Assembly (NCBI GenBank): GCA_900073065.1
Contig: FJOG01000033.1
Location: forward strand, 137,649 to 201,648
Direction of reading: 5' to 3'
Origin: Phialocephala subalpina
Lineage: Eukaryota; Ascomycota; Leotiomycetes; Helotiales; Mollisiaceae
DNA: 64,000 nt
Shown: one piece after another, positions 54,880 to 64,000 of the stretch
How positions within the stretch are numbered: the stretch's first letter is position 1
Layout of the letters: every line of letters starts with the position of its first letter
Translations under genes and position numbers: made by a program
The notes under the pieces: model-generated
Databases searched by the model: none
What the model was told of the DNA's origin: nothing
Seen by the model: the letters and a program-made list of their open reading frames with translations, nothing else

Positions 54880-56241
54880 TCAATGATTCATGTGGACCTG
54901 ATGTTGCGTCAACTTGTCCCTTCTCAGGAATCCACGCCTCCCAACCCGAGCACATCCCGGGAATGGACAAGCGAATCGAGGAGCGTTAGGATTGTGTGAA
55001 AGTGCGTGTCGGTCCCGGTCGCTAGGGCGGCGGAAAGTCATCATGCAGTGCTGACAGTGATGGCGACGTTGGGCATTGGCAGTTGCCGCCGTGGCGGCTG
55101 TCGTTACAGGCTGTATCTGAGGTGTGTTGGGGGAGGATTCGACGTTGCTTGTCTTGTTCTCGGGTTCAGCGAAGTTGGTGGGGTTGAGGGTGGGTATTGC
55201 GGAATCGGGATTATGGATCGATGGGAATGAGGCCATACTGAAATCAAAGAAGTCCTGAAAGTCTTGATCAAACAATGGGTCGGTGAAAACGTCATTCGAG
55301 GAGTCGCGATTTTGGTACGAAGACTTTGGGTCCGATAGATGGCATTTTGTTCCGACCACGTCACTCTTCGAACTTGAGGGCCCATGCCTGGCGAGGTCTA
55401 GGGCATTACATGGAATACTGTCAGTATCCCATGTACACATACGATCTAGTTCTCCGCTGTAGCAATTGTCTGCAACGAGGTTTGTAGCTAGGGTGAAGTC
55501 ATTGGAAGTAGCCAACGACGTTCCTGAGAGAGCACGTTGGAGGGCAGCCGATCGTGATTGCAAAGCGGCGAGTTCGGCCACCATACTCTTTCTAGACGAG
55601 TAATTGTCTTCGAATGCAAAGGCAGCCGGGCCAGACTGCTGCGTAGATGGATAAGATGACCCAAGACCTGTGCCCGCAGGCGGTGGCGTGTTGTAAAAGC
55701 AGTTAAGTAAAGTGTTACTCGAACACGACCGAAAATTGGTATCATGATTTGGTCCCGACAAATGTAGCAGGGTATCATTTGGTTGCGACACGGGAGTGCT
55801 GTCAAGATTTGCTTGCGCGGGCGTGAAGCTTTCCAAGTTTGCTATCGCCCCGAAAAAGCCCCTCGAGTTTCGAAAGTTTATTCTGTGGTTAGGCATACGG
55901 ATTAGTAATCAAAAAAAAAAGAGGTACCTGTCGTGGATGATGTCGCAGAGTCCCAGATGTTTCGTCGGTGAGCTCCCACATCCTGAATAGCCTTGATTGC
56001 AAGCTTGGGAGTCTGGAAGCTGAGGTCTGATGGCGGCGCCAGCGACTCGCGAGCCTCCGAGCCCACAATCGGATCGAGACGAAGTCCCTTGAAGGTTTGC
56101 TGCTTTTGAATCGTTGGTAAGATTAGGCATGTTTGCTTGGTGTGTCGATGGCAACAATCGTGCATCTGCGGCCGTGTGCGGCATCAACTGGGAGGATGAG
56201 CGATGACGAGAAGGTAGGTCGTCTTGTTCGAATCTATTCAA
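54880..56241 (-). CDS. C2H2 zinc-finger factor, module copy B
   Basis: Two exons (56241-55928 and 55882-54880) with a 45-nt phase-2 intron give 438 residues. The last 70 residues hold two C2H2 fingers, CQHCMMTFRRPSDRDRHALS and CPFPGCARVGRRGFLRRDKL with paired His, ending HQVHMNH, directly comparable to the gene at 48459-49393. A short helix (MVAELAALQSRSAALQRAL) may be a coiled coil. The remainder is Ser/Thr/Asn-rich with acidic DFFDFSMASFPS, which could be an activation region. It is longer than copy A, mainly N-terminally. It is divergent from the C2H2-ankyrin gene at 56514, with only 272 bp between start codons. Confidence 0.8.
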
Positions 56242-56513
56242 GGTGTCGATGGTTTTATTGATCCCGATGATGATGACGGTGTAGATGAAAATGAAGGGGG
56301 AGGAGAATGCGATGCATGAGTAAAATTAACAACCTGTCGTTGCACGCGCACGTGGCTGCGCCCTACCCTAACATTACCGCCCTACGAGGCTGGGCCTCAG
56401 AGCACACCTTTTGGACGACATTATAGTTTGCGATTGTGCTTCTAGCCTACAGTATCTGTCTCAAGCGTGAGTAGACTGCAAACATTTACACACGAGAATA
56501 GGCAAATTGCATC

Positions 56514-58142
56514 ATGGACACTGCCGAGGCTCTGTGCATCAGTTGTGGGTTCGAGGGATGCTCGAAGATATTTACCAAGCGCATGGACTACAAGTAAGAT
56601 GGTTTTCCAGTAAGAGGTCTACGTGAACTCACTAATAACAAGTGGTCGAGCAGTCGGCATAGAAAGAGTCACGAACGACCCTACAAATGCTCCATTTGCG
56701 ACAAGTCCTTTGGCTTGAAGACCGATCGCGATCGACACAGGACGACCCACAAACCGAACGCTCCCAAATTCATGTGTAACTTCCCAGGATGCAAATTCAA
56801 GGGGACACCCCGCAAAGACTATCTACTCAAACACATACGCAACTGCCACAAAAGTAGTGGAGATTCAGCTTCTAGGGAGTCGGTTCCACTCTACTATCAA
56901 AAATCTGCCAATGAGGCCACAGAATTTCAGTCGGAAGAAACTCTACTGGGGTTTCTTGATGCAGTCGGTCAGGGAGATGAGTGCTTGGTCAAAAGTTTCA
57001 TCTCGGCAAAAATCGATTTGTGTGGTAAAGACTCGAGGGGAATCACTGCAGGTGATATTGCTGCTACCAAAGGACATTCAAACATCCTACGGCTGTTGAT
57101 CGAAGCCGGAATAGACGTCAACACGAATCAAGACGAGCCCTGGATCCATCAAGCTATCAAGAATGGGCATCTCGATTCTGCAAGACTCCTCTTGGGAGCA
57201 GGCGCGAAGGTTGGTCTTGATCCCTTCTTGGGTTATGGACCGTCTTCGGTGTTCGAGGAGGCACTAATGAAAGGCTGTCACGATGCAATTACACTTGTGC
57301 AGCAACACCGTGCCGACACTCATGCAAGGCCTGTGCTAGAACAATTATTGGGTGAGGCAATGCAGCATGGGGATCTCTCTCGCACGCTACAATTATTTAA
57401 GATGGGAGCCCCTCTAAGCCTTTCTGAGACCGCATTGGAGTACGGAGTCAGAAATGGACTTTCACACCTGGTTGGACTTTTGCTCGACAACGGTGCCCAG
57501 TTTCCGCCTTCAAGAGCCAGTACCACCTGTGGATTGTCATTCGTTTATGCGACGAACTCTAAGAATATAGCAATGGCTCACCTCATCGCTGAACGTGTCT
57601 GCAAAATATCAGATCCTGACTCTTGGGAGATAACAATTCGGATGGGCTTGCCAACCTCACATACAGGACACTCCGGTTTACAGTTTCGGCGCATTCTTTA
57701 TAGTAACGAGGGGTCTGCTAGACAATTATCGATCCCGTTCGGAGCGTTATTGTGTGGTACTTTGGTCAAAGCTTTGGTTGACTTGGGTGCTTACGACGAA
57801 CGGGTTGGCGAGAATGGGCCCATTATAGCCAGGTACTCTACCGTGTCGCACAGCCAGTATTGTCTCGACCAGTGGAACGATCAAGTTGCTCACTATCTTA
57901 ATGACGAGCGTCGGGTTGACGATAATGGGCCCATTATAGCCAGGTACTTTACCGTGTCGCACAGTCAGTATTGTCTTGACCAGTGGAATGATCAAGTTGT
58001 TCACCATCTTAATGACGAACGTCGGGTTAAAGTCTTTATGGAGATGGTCAAAATTTGCTCTGAGAAAGGAATGGTTCTCACGAACGAGGAATGGTTAGAG
58101 TTCGACCCTGAAATTCAGACCTTGTTCACCTCGCCATGCTAA
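56514..58142 (+). CDS. C2H2-ankyrin protein, module copy B
   Basis: Two exons (56514-56593 and 56654-58142) give 522 residues. The intron sits at the same place and phase as in copy A (KRMDYN then RHRK). The fingers are CGFEGCSKIFTKRMDYNRHR, CSICDKSFGLKTDRDRHRTT and CNFPGCKFKGTPRKDYLLKH. A linker (VPLYYQKSANEATE) precedes several ankyrin repeats (GITAGDIAATKGHSNILRLL, IHQAIKNGHLDSARLLLGAG, LEYGVRNGLSHLVGLLLDNG). The third finger keeps PNAPKFMCNFPGC, nearly the same as the PNAPRFACPFPGC of the divergent C2H2 factor. The C-terminal part contains a 37-residue tandem duplication not found in copy A. A nuclear regulator or adaptor is the best guess. Confidence 0.82.
57813..58028 (+). repeat. in-frame 111-bp tandem duplication inside the C2H2-ankyrin B gene
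   Basis: Copy 1 (57813-57923) and copy 2 (57924-58028) both encode NGPIIARY, SHSQYCLDQWNDQV and LNDERRV. Period is 111 bp, 37 codons, with about ten base differences, so the duplication is recent but not brand new. It is absent from the paralogue at 49914. Confidence 0.85.
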
Positions 58143-58550
58143 TCCTTCAAATGGATGTAGAGGACGATAACAGTACAAGCCACGGAGGTAAAGCAAGATG
58201 GAATCAATGCTCTCGCGGTCAGTCTCATCGCCTTGAGAACGATAGTATCGATTGGCAGGGAATACAAAACAGTTCAAACTCTTGATTGATAGATTGCGCA
58301 ATGACCGAAAATAAGTGCTAGAAAGGGGAGCGGGGTAGGTTGAGAGGTAGCCCTCCCTTAGGTCTCCGGCGATAACAGAATGAGAAACCGGCTTCGAGTT
58401 TAGAAACCATTGACGTGGAGGAAGTCTGCATAGTTCAAATCATACTTGAGTGAATGTCTGATATGCCGTTGTACATCAATGTCAGATCCGTCCCAGTGTT
58501 AGAGCCGCCTTGTAGTCTTTCTGGGCATGGCTCGCATAAATAGTAGTAAA
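58143..58550. other. convergent 3' flanks
   Basis: The interval between the C2H2-ankyrin B stop and the permease stop. No ORF or repeat supported. Confidence 0.4.
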
Positions 58551-60360
58551 TCACCAGAGAAAGTTCAACCTCGCCCATCCCTTTGGAGGTGTGATCTTCT
58601 CTTCTGGGTTATCGTTCATTTCATCCAATGCCATTTGAATTGGGATCGACTCCAGCGTTTGAATATTCGTTCCTTTGAAGAGCTTCCAGCCGGTGTACAG
58701 AATGATCACGATTGGAATGTCGCTACGAATACGTCAGTACGTAAAGCGGGCGAGGAAATTTGAAACCCACAGGTACGATGATATGAAGGTGGCAGTATCC
58801 CAGTTTCCCTTGATGAATACTGAGAATCCACCAGTGAGAAGGAAGAGGATGCAGAAGAACAAGCCAACCCGAGAAGAATACGCTTTCGAGGGGTCAGTAC
58901 GTATGTTCCTATTTTACTTTTGGTTTGATAGTATAACTTACGAGTCCACCAGTGATGCCAAGGAAGCTCCTGTCGAGAAATCCCTTGCTTCTTCAAAGCT
59001 TGGTGCAGTCGGATGTGGTTGAACAGAATCACACTCCACGAGACGAGGGTACCCGCAGCGGTCAGGTCCAAAAACCAATAGAAGACAGTCAAGGCGTTGT
59101 TCGACAAGCTCAAGAATGCCAATGTTGCCACAGCTGTTTGGAATAAGACACAGACATACGGAATCCCCCATTTCGTCGTCCTTAGGAAGATTTCTGGGGC
59201 TTGCTTCTTGATCGCCAATCCGTAGAGGATTCGAGTTCCGGCGAGCATGGATTGGTTCGATGCCGACCATGCCGAAGTCAAGACAACAGCATTAATGATG
59301 GATGGTACAGCCTTGATGCCAGCTCTGGCAGCAGCAATGACGAACGGACTTTGGGAAGCTGTACCGGATTGGTCATTCAATGCTGAATCATTGCTGGGAA
59401 CAAGCATGCCGACAATGAGCACTGCCAAGATGTAGAATATTGAGACTCTGGCAAAGACTCGGTGACAAGCTTTCGGGATGTTCTGTCGAGGGTTTTTGGT
59501 TTCTGCAGCGGCGACGGAGAGACTCTCGACTCCAGCGAAAGAGTACACTGCGTTGATCATGACTGCCCAGAAGCCCAAGAACTGTCCCAACGAGCCGGAA
59601 GCAAGGTACTCGACAAACGGTCCCGGATTTTTCCAGTAACGAAACCCGATTCGTTCTTGTCCTGGTACTCCTCCCAAGTCTATGACAAGGCCCATGATGA
59701 CTACTCCAACAACCAGAAGGATCTTTAGCAAGGCGAAAAAGAACTCGACTTCTCCGTAGATACCAACGAAAATGATGCCAACCAGGAAAGTTACGAGGAT
59801 CAACAACGTAATCCAGAGCGCAGGATACTTGTCGGTCCAGTATTGAATCAGAACCAGGGCAGCAGATATCTCCGATGGAACGCTGAGGTATGTTCCATAC
59901 ACCACGTTCCATCCGACAGCAAATCCAAGAGCTGGGTCCACGAGAAGTTCTGCATGGCGGACGAAAGATCCCGTCACGGGAAATAGAGCAGATGTTTCAC
60001 CCAATGCGAATTGGACAGCGCAAACGACGAGTCCGACGAAAGCATAGCCAAGCAGTGCTCCGAGGGGACCTCCAGTCTGAAGTGCCCCACCAAGACTGAG
60101 GAAAAGTCCAGTACCCTATGTAGTGTTAGAGGATCGCGTGCTTTAGATGAAGGCTGTCATACAATGGCGCCAGCTAGAGCAATCATCTGTATATGCCTCT
60201 GCCCAAGTGATCTGGACAAATTATTTTCCTCCTGTTCGTCCACAATGCGAACTCCATCTTGTCCCTCTCCGACGAGAGCTGAGTCGTCAAGGAACACGTT
60301 CTTCGAGCTGTCTGGGTCGAGATCTCGACCTCCCGAAGCTCCAACTCCATTACTAGCCAT
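58551..60360 (-). CDS. amino acid permease (AAT/YAT family)
   Basis: Four exons (60360-60163, 60115-58942, 58882-58771, 58722-58551) sum to 1656 nt, phases consistent, 551 residues. The N-terminus ends in SLGQRHIQMIALAGAI, which with GTGLFLSLGGALQTGGPLG forms the hallmark first-helix motif of fungal amino acid permeases. Further landmarks are FALGETSALFPVTGSF, GFWAVMINAVYSFAGVE, ETKNPRQNIPKA, SASNQSMLAGTRILYGLA and LGNWDT-like FIKGNWDTATF. About 12 helices are expected in the plasma membrane. The C-terminus ends PPKGWARLNFLW, the usual sequence. Specificity is not readable: it could be a general or narrow-range permease. All motifs are intact. Confidence 0.92.
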
Positions 60361-60903
60361 GGTGCCGTTTTTGCTCCAAGAACTCGGCAGGAGCGATCGT
60401 GACGTGTGGTGATGGGAGGAGAGATAGGGTTCTGGTATCTTGGCGAACAGAAGTCCAACTCGAAGGAAGATGGCAAGAGCTTCTCGTTCCTCGCCCCTTC
60501 CAGAAAAGGTCACATTTTCCTTCCGAATTGCGTCTTCGCGCCATTGCACCTGTCATACGGGTCCCAAACCCAATTTGGCAGGTCGTACCAGAAAATTTCG
60601 TCGCCTGGGACTAACCTTATTCTGTGGGACTACCTCAGTCACGAGATTGTTACACAGATGTTTATATCTTCGGAAAGATTATTATTTAAGTTTTTGATGT
60701 GCTCAACATCGTGATATCTTGATTCTCTGCGAAGCTCTCAGTCGGTGTTGCCAAGAAGGAAGTTTGTTATAAAGGGGGCGGGGTGATAACGGGGTAAAAC
60801 TCGCTTACGATTTGCACCGCCACGAGAGCAGCTCGAGAACTTCCCATGGAGCATTAATATGCATTCGAATGGAAGATCTGGGGACTTTGATAAGTTTATT
60901 CTT
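60361..60903. other. spacer between permease start and transcription-factor stop
   Basis: Promoter region of the permease and 3' flank of the factor downstream. No ORF supported. Confidence 0.4.
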
Positions 60904-62484
60904 CTAGAGCATCAAGACGGATTCAAAAATATCTTTTCCCGGTTTGTCATGCAACAAGTCAATCCACATGAAAGACTTCAAGATACCCCTCATCTCATCC
61001 CACGACTTGATTTGACATATCTCCATGTGTTTTCGCAGAGCTTTCTTCAACCAAACATCTTCTGGCGAAGTGAATATTGAGATGATTCCAACAATTAGAA
61101 GCCAAAACATGAGCTGAGAAGGAGGCTCATTCGTAAGCTCGAGTTGCAGTAGGCAATCCCGGAATTGTGCAGAGATGTGAGAGTATGGCATCTTCAGGTA
61201 TTGCCACCGGAGAAAGATATGATCAGAGAAAGCTAACAATCCGAGACGTATTGCTTCAGTAACCGAGCCAACTCCAAAACGCATTTGAAGCAAGCGGTAC
61301 ATGACCGATGCCATGGTATTCGTGATAAATTCCAAGGGAAGCATTCTTTGCGTGTCTGCCGAGAGCTCGACCAGGGAAAAAAAATACCTGCATGACCGTC
61401 CAAGTCATGTATAGGTCCTCGGGTACTTCATCAAAGAAGCTTTGTGAGTTGTTTTCGGCACCAGTCTTTCTGCTTGACCACAGAATTTCGTCGGGATAAG
61501 GTACGAAAGGTTCCAGAAGGGCATCATTGAAGAACATTGACTTGGAACCACTCCGCAATGTCATTCCAATATCACATCTGTGCATAAGTCAGTTGGATGG
61601 ATCATTAACAATAGGTCTTAAATGATGCCCACCTGAACAGTTCCATCAAAAGCTTCTGATCTCTTAGAGCGGCTAGACCCCCTCTGAGATTGACCATCTT
61701 GCGAAGTCCCTCTATATGCATATTTGCTGTCTTAAAATCACCAATGACGTGTGCTGTTGTGGCCAGCGTCAAGACTGCCGATAAGGTGGAGTCTGAAGCT
61801 TTTGCTTCTTCATCTCCCGTTGAGAGCCTCTGTTGTAGAAGTTGAACCCCTTTCAAGAAATGGAACCCTGCCTCTTGCTTGGTGGCATATTTCACTTGGC
61901 AGGATAGTGAATTAGCAAGAGCCTGGACTGCAAACACAGTTACATGGAGGTAGACAGCATCGACAGTGTATAGTTCAAACCATGATTTGTCTTTTCTGTG
62001 GAAATCAATGACGGCAGCCAAAGGATACATGATTCCTAGGGACGCAGTGAAGACTAAATTGGCAAATGTGAGTAAATTTCGTCCCTGCATTCTAATAGGC
62101 GTGACTGACATCTGATTACATTCCTCCACTTGGCGGGCTTTATTTCAATAGCGAAGTTGGCGAACGATAGATCCGAGCCGACCCTTCTAGGTACGACAGA
62201 GTGACACGCATCGAGCACTCTATCCAATGGTACTCGTGAATCCTGGCTGGGAAAGTCGACCGTTACCTCTGAGCTTACTTTTTCTCGTGGCTTTGAACGG
62301 CGAGCCTTCAACCTGTTCTTCCCCAGCATCACATGGCTTCGGATGAGCTTTCGTGTCTCCGGATCGGCCTTCTTGACGTCCGTGGATACGATGAAATGTA
62401 TTCCTGATGAAGTCAACAATCTGAAGAGTGTCCATAGAAGCAAAGCTAAAAAGCTTACGTACCTTTTCTTTCCGTAGCAGCCAT
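60904..62484 (-). CDS. fungal-specific transcription factor-like protein (no zinc cluster seen)
   Basis: A 22-nt first exon (MAATERKG) is spliced to IHFIVSTDVKKADPETRKLI and RSHVMLGKNR, a conserved N-terminal motif of a group of fungal C6-like regulators that usually lack the Zn2Cys6 cluster. The middle has WFELYTVDAVYLHVTVFAVQ, then LRKMVNLRGGL, and the end EAIRLGLLAFSDHIFLRW, all of the fungal transcription-factor domain. Introns: 62462-62404 is clean. One near 62100 would be only 35 nt. At about 61390 the intron joining WTVMQ to MLPLEFITNTM is out by one base beside a poly-T run, so a sequencing error or a real frameshift is possible. A regulatory role is inferred; targets are unknown. Confidence 0.65.
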
Positions 62485-63088
62485 CTTCTCAGGTGATATA
62501 AATGCACCTCTTTCGAGATTGTTTGCCGGATCTAGATAACAGTCGTAGAATGGAGAAAGACCCGTTTGACGTGTGATGAAAATCATTAGTTGGAAGAGAT
62601 TCTGGGACGTCGAGGAGGTGGATGATATGCGTTGCAGATCATCTAGCGTGCCAGGGTTTCAATTGTTTGCCATTTCAGGCATAGCTGCTCGGGTATTCGT
62701 TGTGGATGACCAATCGGGGCGATTATTGGTCCGATAGGGGGGCTTATTCGCTTGTCCAGCATCGTCTGGACTGCGAAAAGCAATAGAATGATGCTTGAGA
62801 GAATTTATGATCATAGGCCTAAATACGCCGACAAAGAGAACAGATGGGTCGTAGGACGATGTTCATGGCCTGTTCTCAGATTCCGGGAAAAAAGGAGCTT
62901 CTTGACGGACCCTTGTTTTGAACATTCCCAGGGAGGTCCAACCTTGCACTCTTCATTTCTTCTCCTCAGAAGTCTTATGTAAATGCCTTGGACCTTCACC
63001 CTTATTTGTTGTACACCTCGTACATACACATAATCCACTTCGACTTAAGGGTCCTGACTTCTTTTTCAGACCCATCTGCGAAAGTCAA
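62485..63088. other. divergent promoter region
   Basis: About 600 bp between the transcription-factor-like gene and the SDR, which are divergently transcribed. No ORF or conspicuous motif. Confidence 0.45.
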
Positions 63089-64000
63089 ATGGCAGTAGCA
63101 AGAAAGACAGTTCTCATCACCGGCTGCTCCGCAGGTGGGCTTGGTGCAGCATTGGCAGAAGTCTTCCACGACAAAGGATGCCACGTCTTCGCAACCGCTC
63201 GATCGCCATCCAAGATCCCCTCCTCCCTCGCCAAATCACCAAATGTTACCGTCCTCACACTCGACGTGTTATCACCAGACTCAATCGCTGCAGCAGTTAA
63301 GAGCGTCGGTGCACAGACAGAAGGCAAGCTCGATGTCCTTGTCAACAACAGCGGTTCTGGTATAATCCTGCCAGCCTTGGACACATCAATCGAGGGAGGG
63401 AAGAAACTGTTTGACTTGAACTTCTGGGCTGCACTGGCCATGATTCAGGCATTTGCTCCGTTGCTGGTCAAAGCCAAAGGTTGCATTGTGAACAACACGT
63501 CCGTCAGTAGTGTAATCCCAATCCCCTACAACAGTATGTGTTCAATGACTTCCCTGATACAATTGTATGAAGAGATTGCTGACCACAAACATCTCACATA
63601 GGTCTCTACAACGCTTCGAAAGGCGCATTGATGATCGCAAGCGAGACGTGGCGACTCGAACTTGCACCTCTTGGGGTTCGGACTATAACTCTTATGACTG
63701 GTGCCGTCAAGACCAACTTCCATGCCAACCTTAACCTGAACCCAACGCCGGTGCCCAAGGACTCATACTACTACGGCGTACGGGACGTCATCGAAGGACA
63801 ATCAGATGGGAGGATGCAAGCCAATGGCAAAACTCCAAGAGAGTTTGCTGCCAAGGTCGTCCACGAGGTTGAGAGAGGAACATGTGGCAAGGTTTGGGTT
63901 GGAGGTGGTGCTGGTTCTGCTCGTCTGGGATCATGGCTTTTACCCCAGTCGGTTATTGTAAGTTCCCTCTTTGTTTTCATGACAATGGACTCGTAGAATA
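63089..64000 (+). CDS. SDR, Ayr1-like, runs off right edge
   Basis: Exons 63089-63533 and 63602-63957 are in phase (intron with tatag acceptor); a gtaagt donor at 63958 shows that at least one further exon lies beyond the window. The N-terminus MAVARKTVLITGCSAGGLG has the TGxxxGG(L)G cofactor motif; VLVNNSGSG (NNxG), VNNTSVSSVIPIPYN (Ser) and LYNASKGAL (Tyr, Lys) complete the active site. The family is close to fungal 1-acyldihydroxyacetone-phosphate reductase (Ayr1), which reduces acyl-DHAP in lipid synthesis. Specificity is inferred from the N-terminal pattern and the LAPLGVRTITLMTGAVKT stretch. The coding sequence is undamaged as far as it can be seen. Confidence 0.8.

Overview
This window is nuclear DNA of a filamentous ascomycete (Pezizomycotina). 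The evidence is genes with short introns of about 35-120 nt (gtaNgt donors, ctNac-type branch sites), HET-domain genes, a fungal rhodopsin-domain membrane protein, a GH45 cellulase with a fungal CBM1, a tyrosinase, a fungal-specific transcription factor, and AT-rich islands that look like RIP-degraded repeats. A plant-associated or saprotrophic Leotiomycete-like fungus would fit, but the species cannot be read from the sequence. One 624-nt run of N (53024-53647) marks an assembly gap.

Layout. 1-3.3 kb: a head-to-head pair of F-box/LRR-like paralogues around a shared promoter that holds five tandem TGACTCA sites. 4.6-10 kb: a zinc-cluster relic, a seven-helix rhodopsin-domain protein and a secreted tyrosinase with an inverted repeat upstream. 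11.4-16.6 kb: amine oxidase, aminotransferase and short-chain reductase (SDR) side by side, all three interrupted. 16.6-24.4 kb: an intact HET protein, an intact trihydroxynaphthalene-reductase-like SDR, a GRF zinc-finger protein and a GH45-CBM1 endoglucanase. 25.6-31 kb: AT-rich, gene-poor DNA with truncated or interrupted genes. 31-36 kb: a Sch9-like kinase with degenerate catalytic motifs and an MFS quinate/sugar-type transporter. 37.1-39.4 kb: a broken HET gene plus a partial tandem copy of its 5' end. 40.3-47.3 kb: MAPEG protein, ELMO/CED-12 protein, a broken protein kinase and a GT32 glycosyltransferase. 48.4-58.1 kb: two copies of one divergent gene pair, each a C2H2 factor facing a C2H2-ankyrin protein, separated by a small secreted SnoaL-like gene and the gap. 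58.5-64 kb: amino acid permease, fungal-specific transcription factor and an SDR running off the right edge.

Gene relations. No polyketide synthase, NRPS or terpene synthase is present, so no classical secondary-metabolite cluster is claimed. The amine oxidase/aminotransferase/SDR trio could be a decayed amine or amino-acid catabolic cluster. The most distinctive architecture is the duplicated C2H2 / C2H2-ankyrin module, whose four proteins share one zinc-finger signature. A second theme is gene decay: many nonsense codons fit C:G to T:A change, often at a Trp codon.

Exon boundaries were placed by eye from splice consensus, reading phase and family similarity. Where all phases add up I say so; where they do not, the entry says that.
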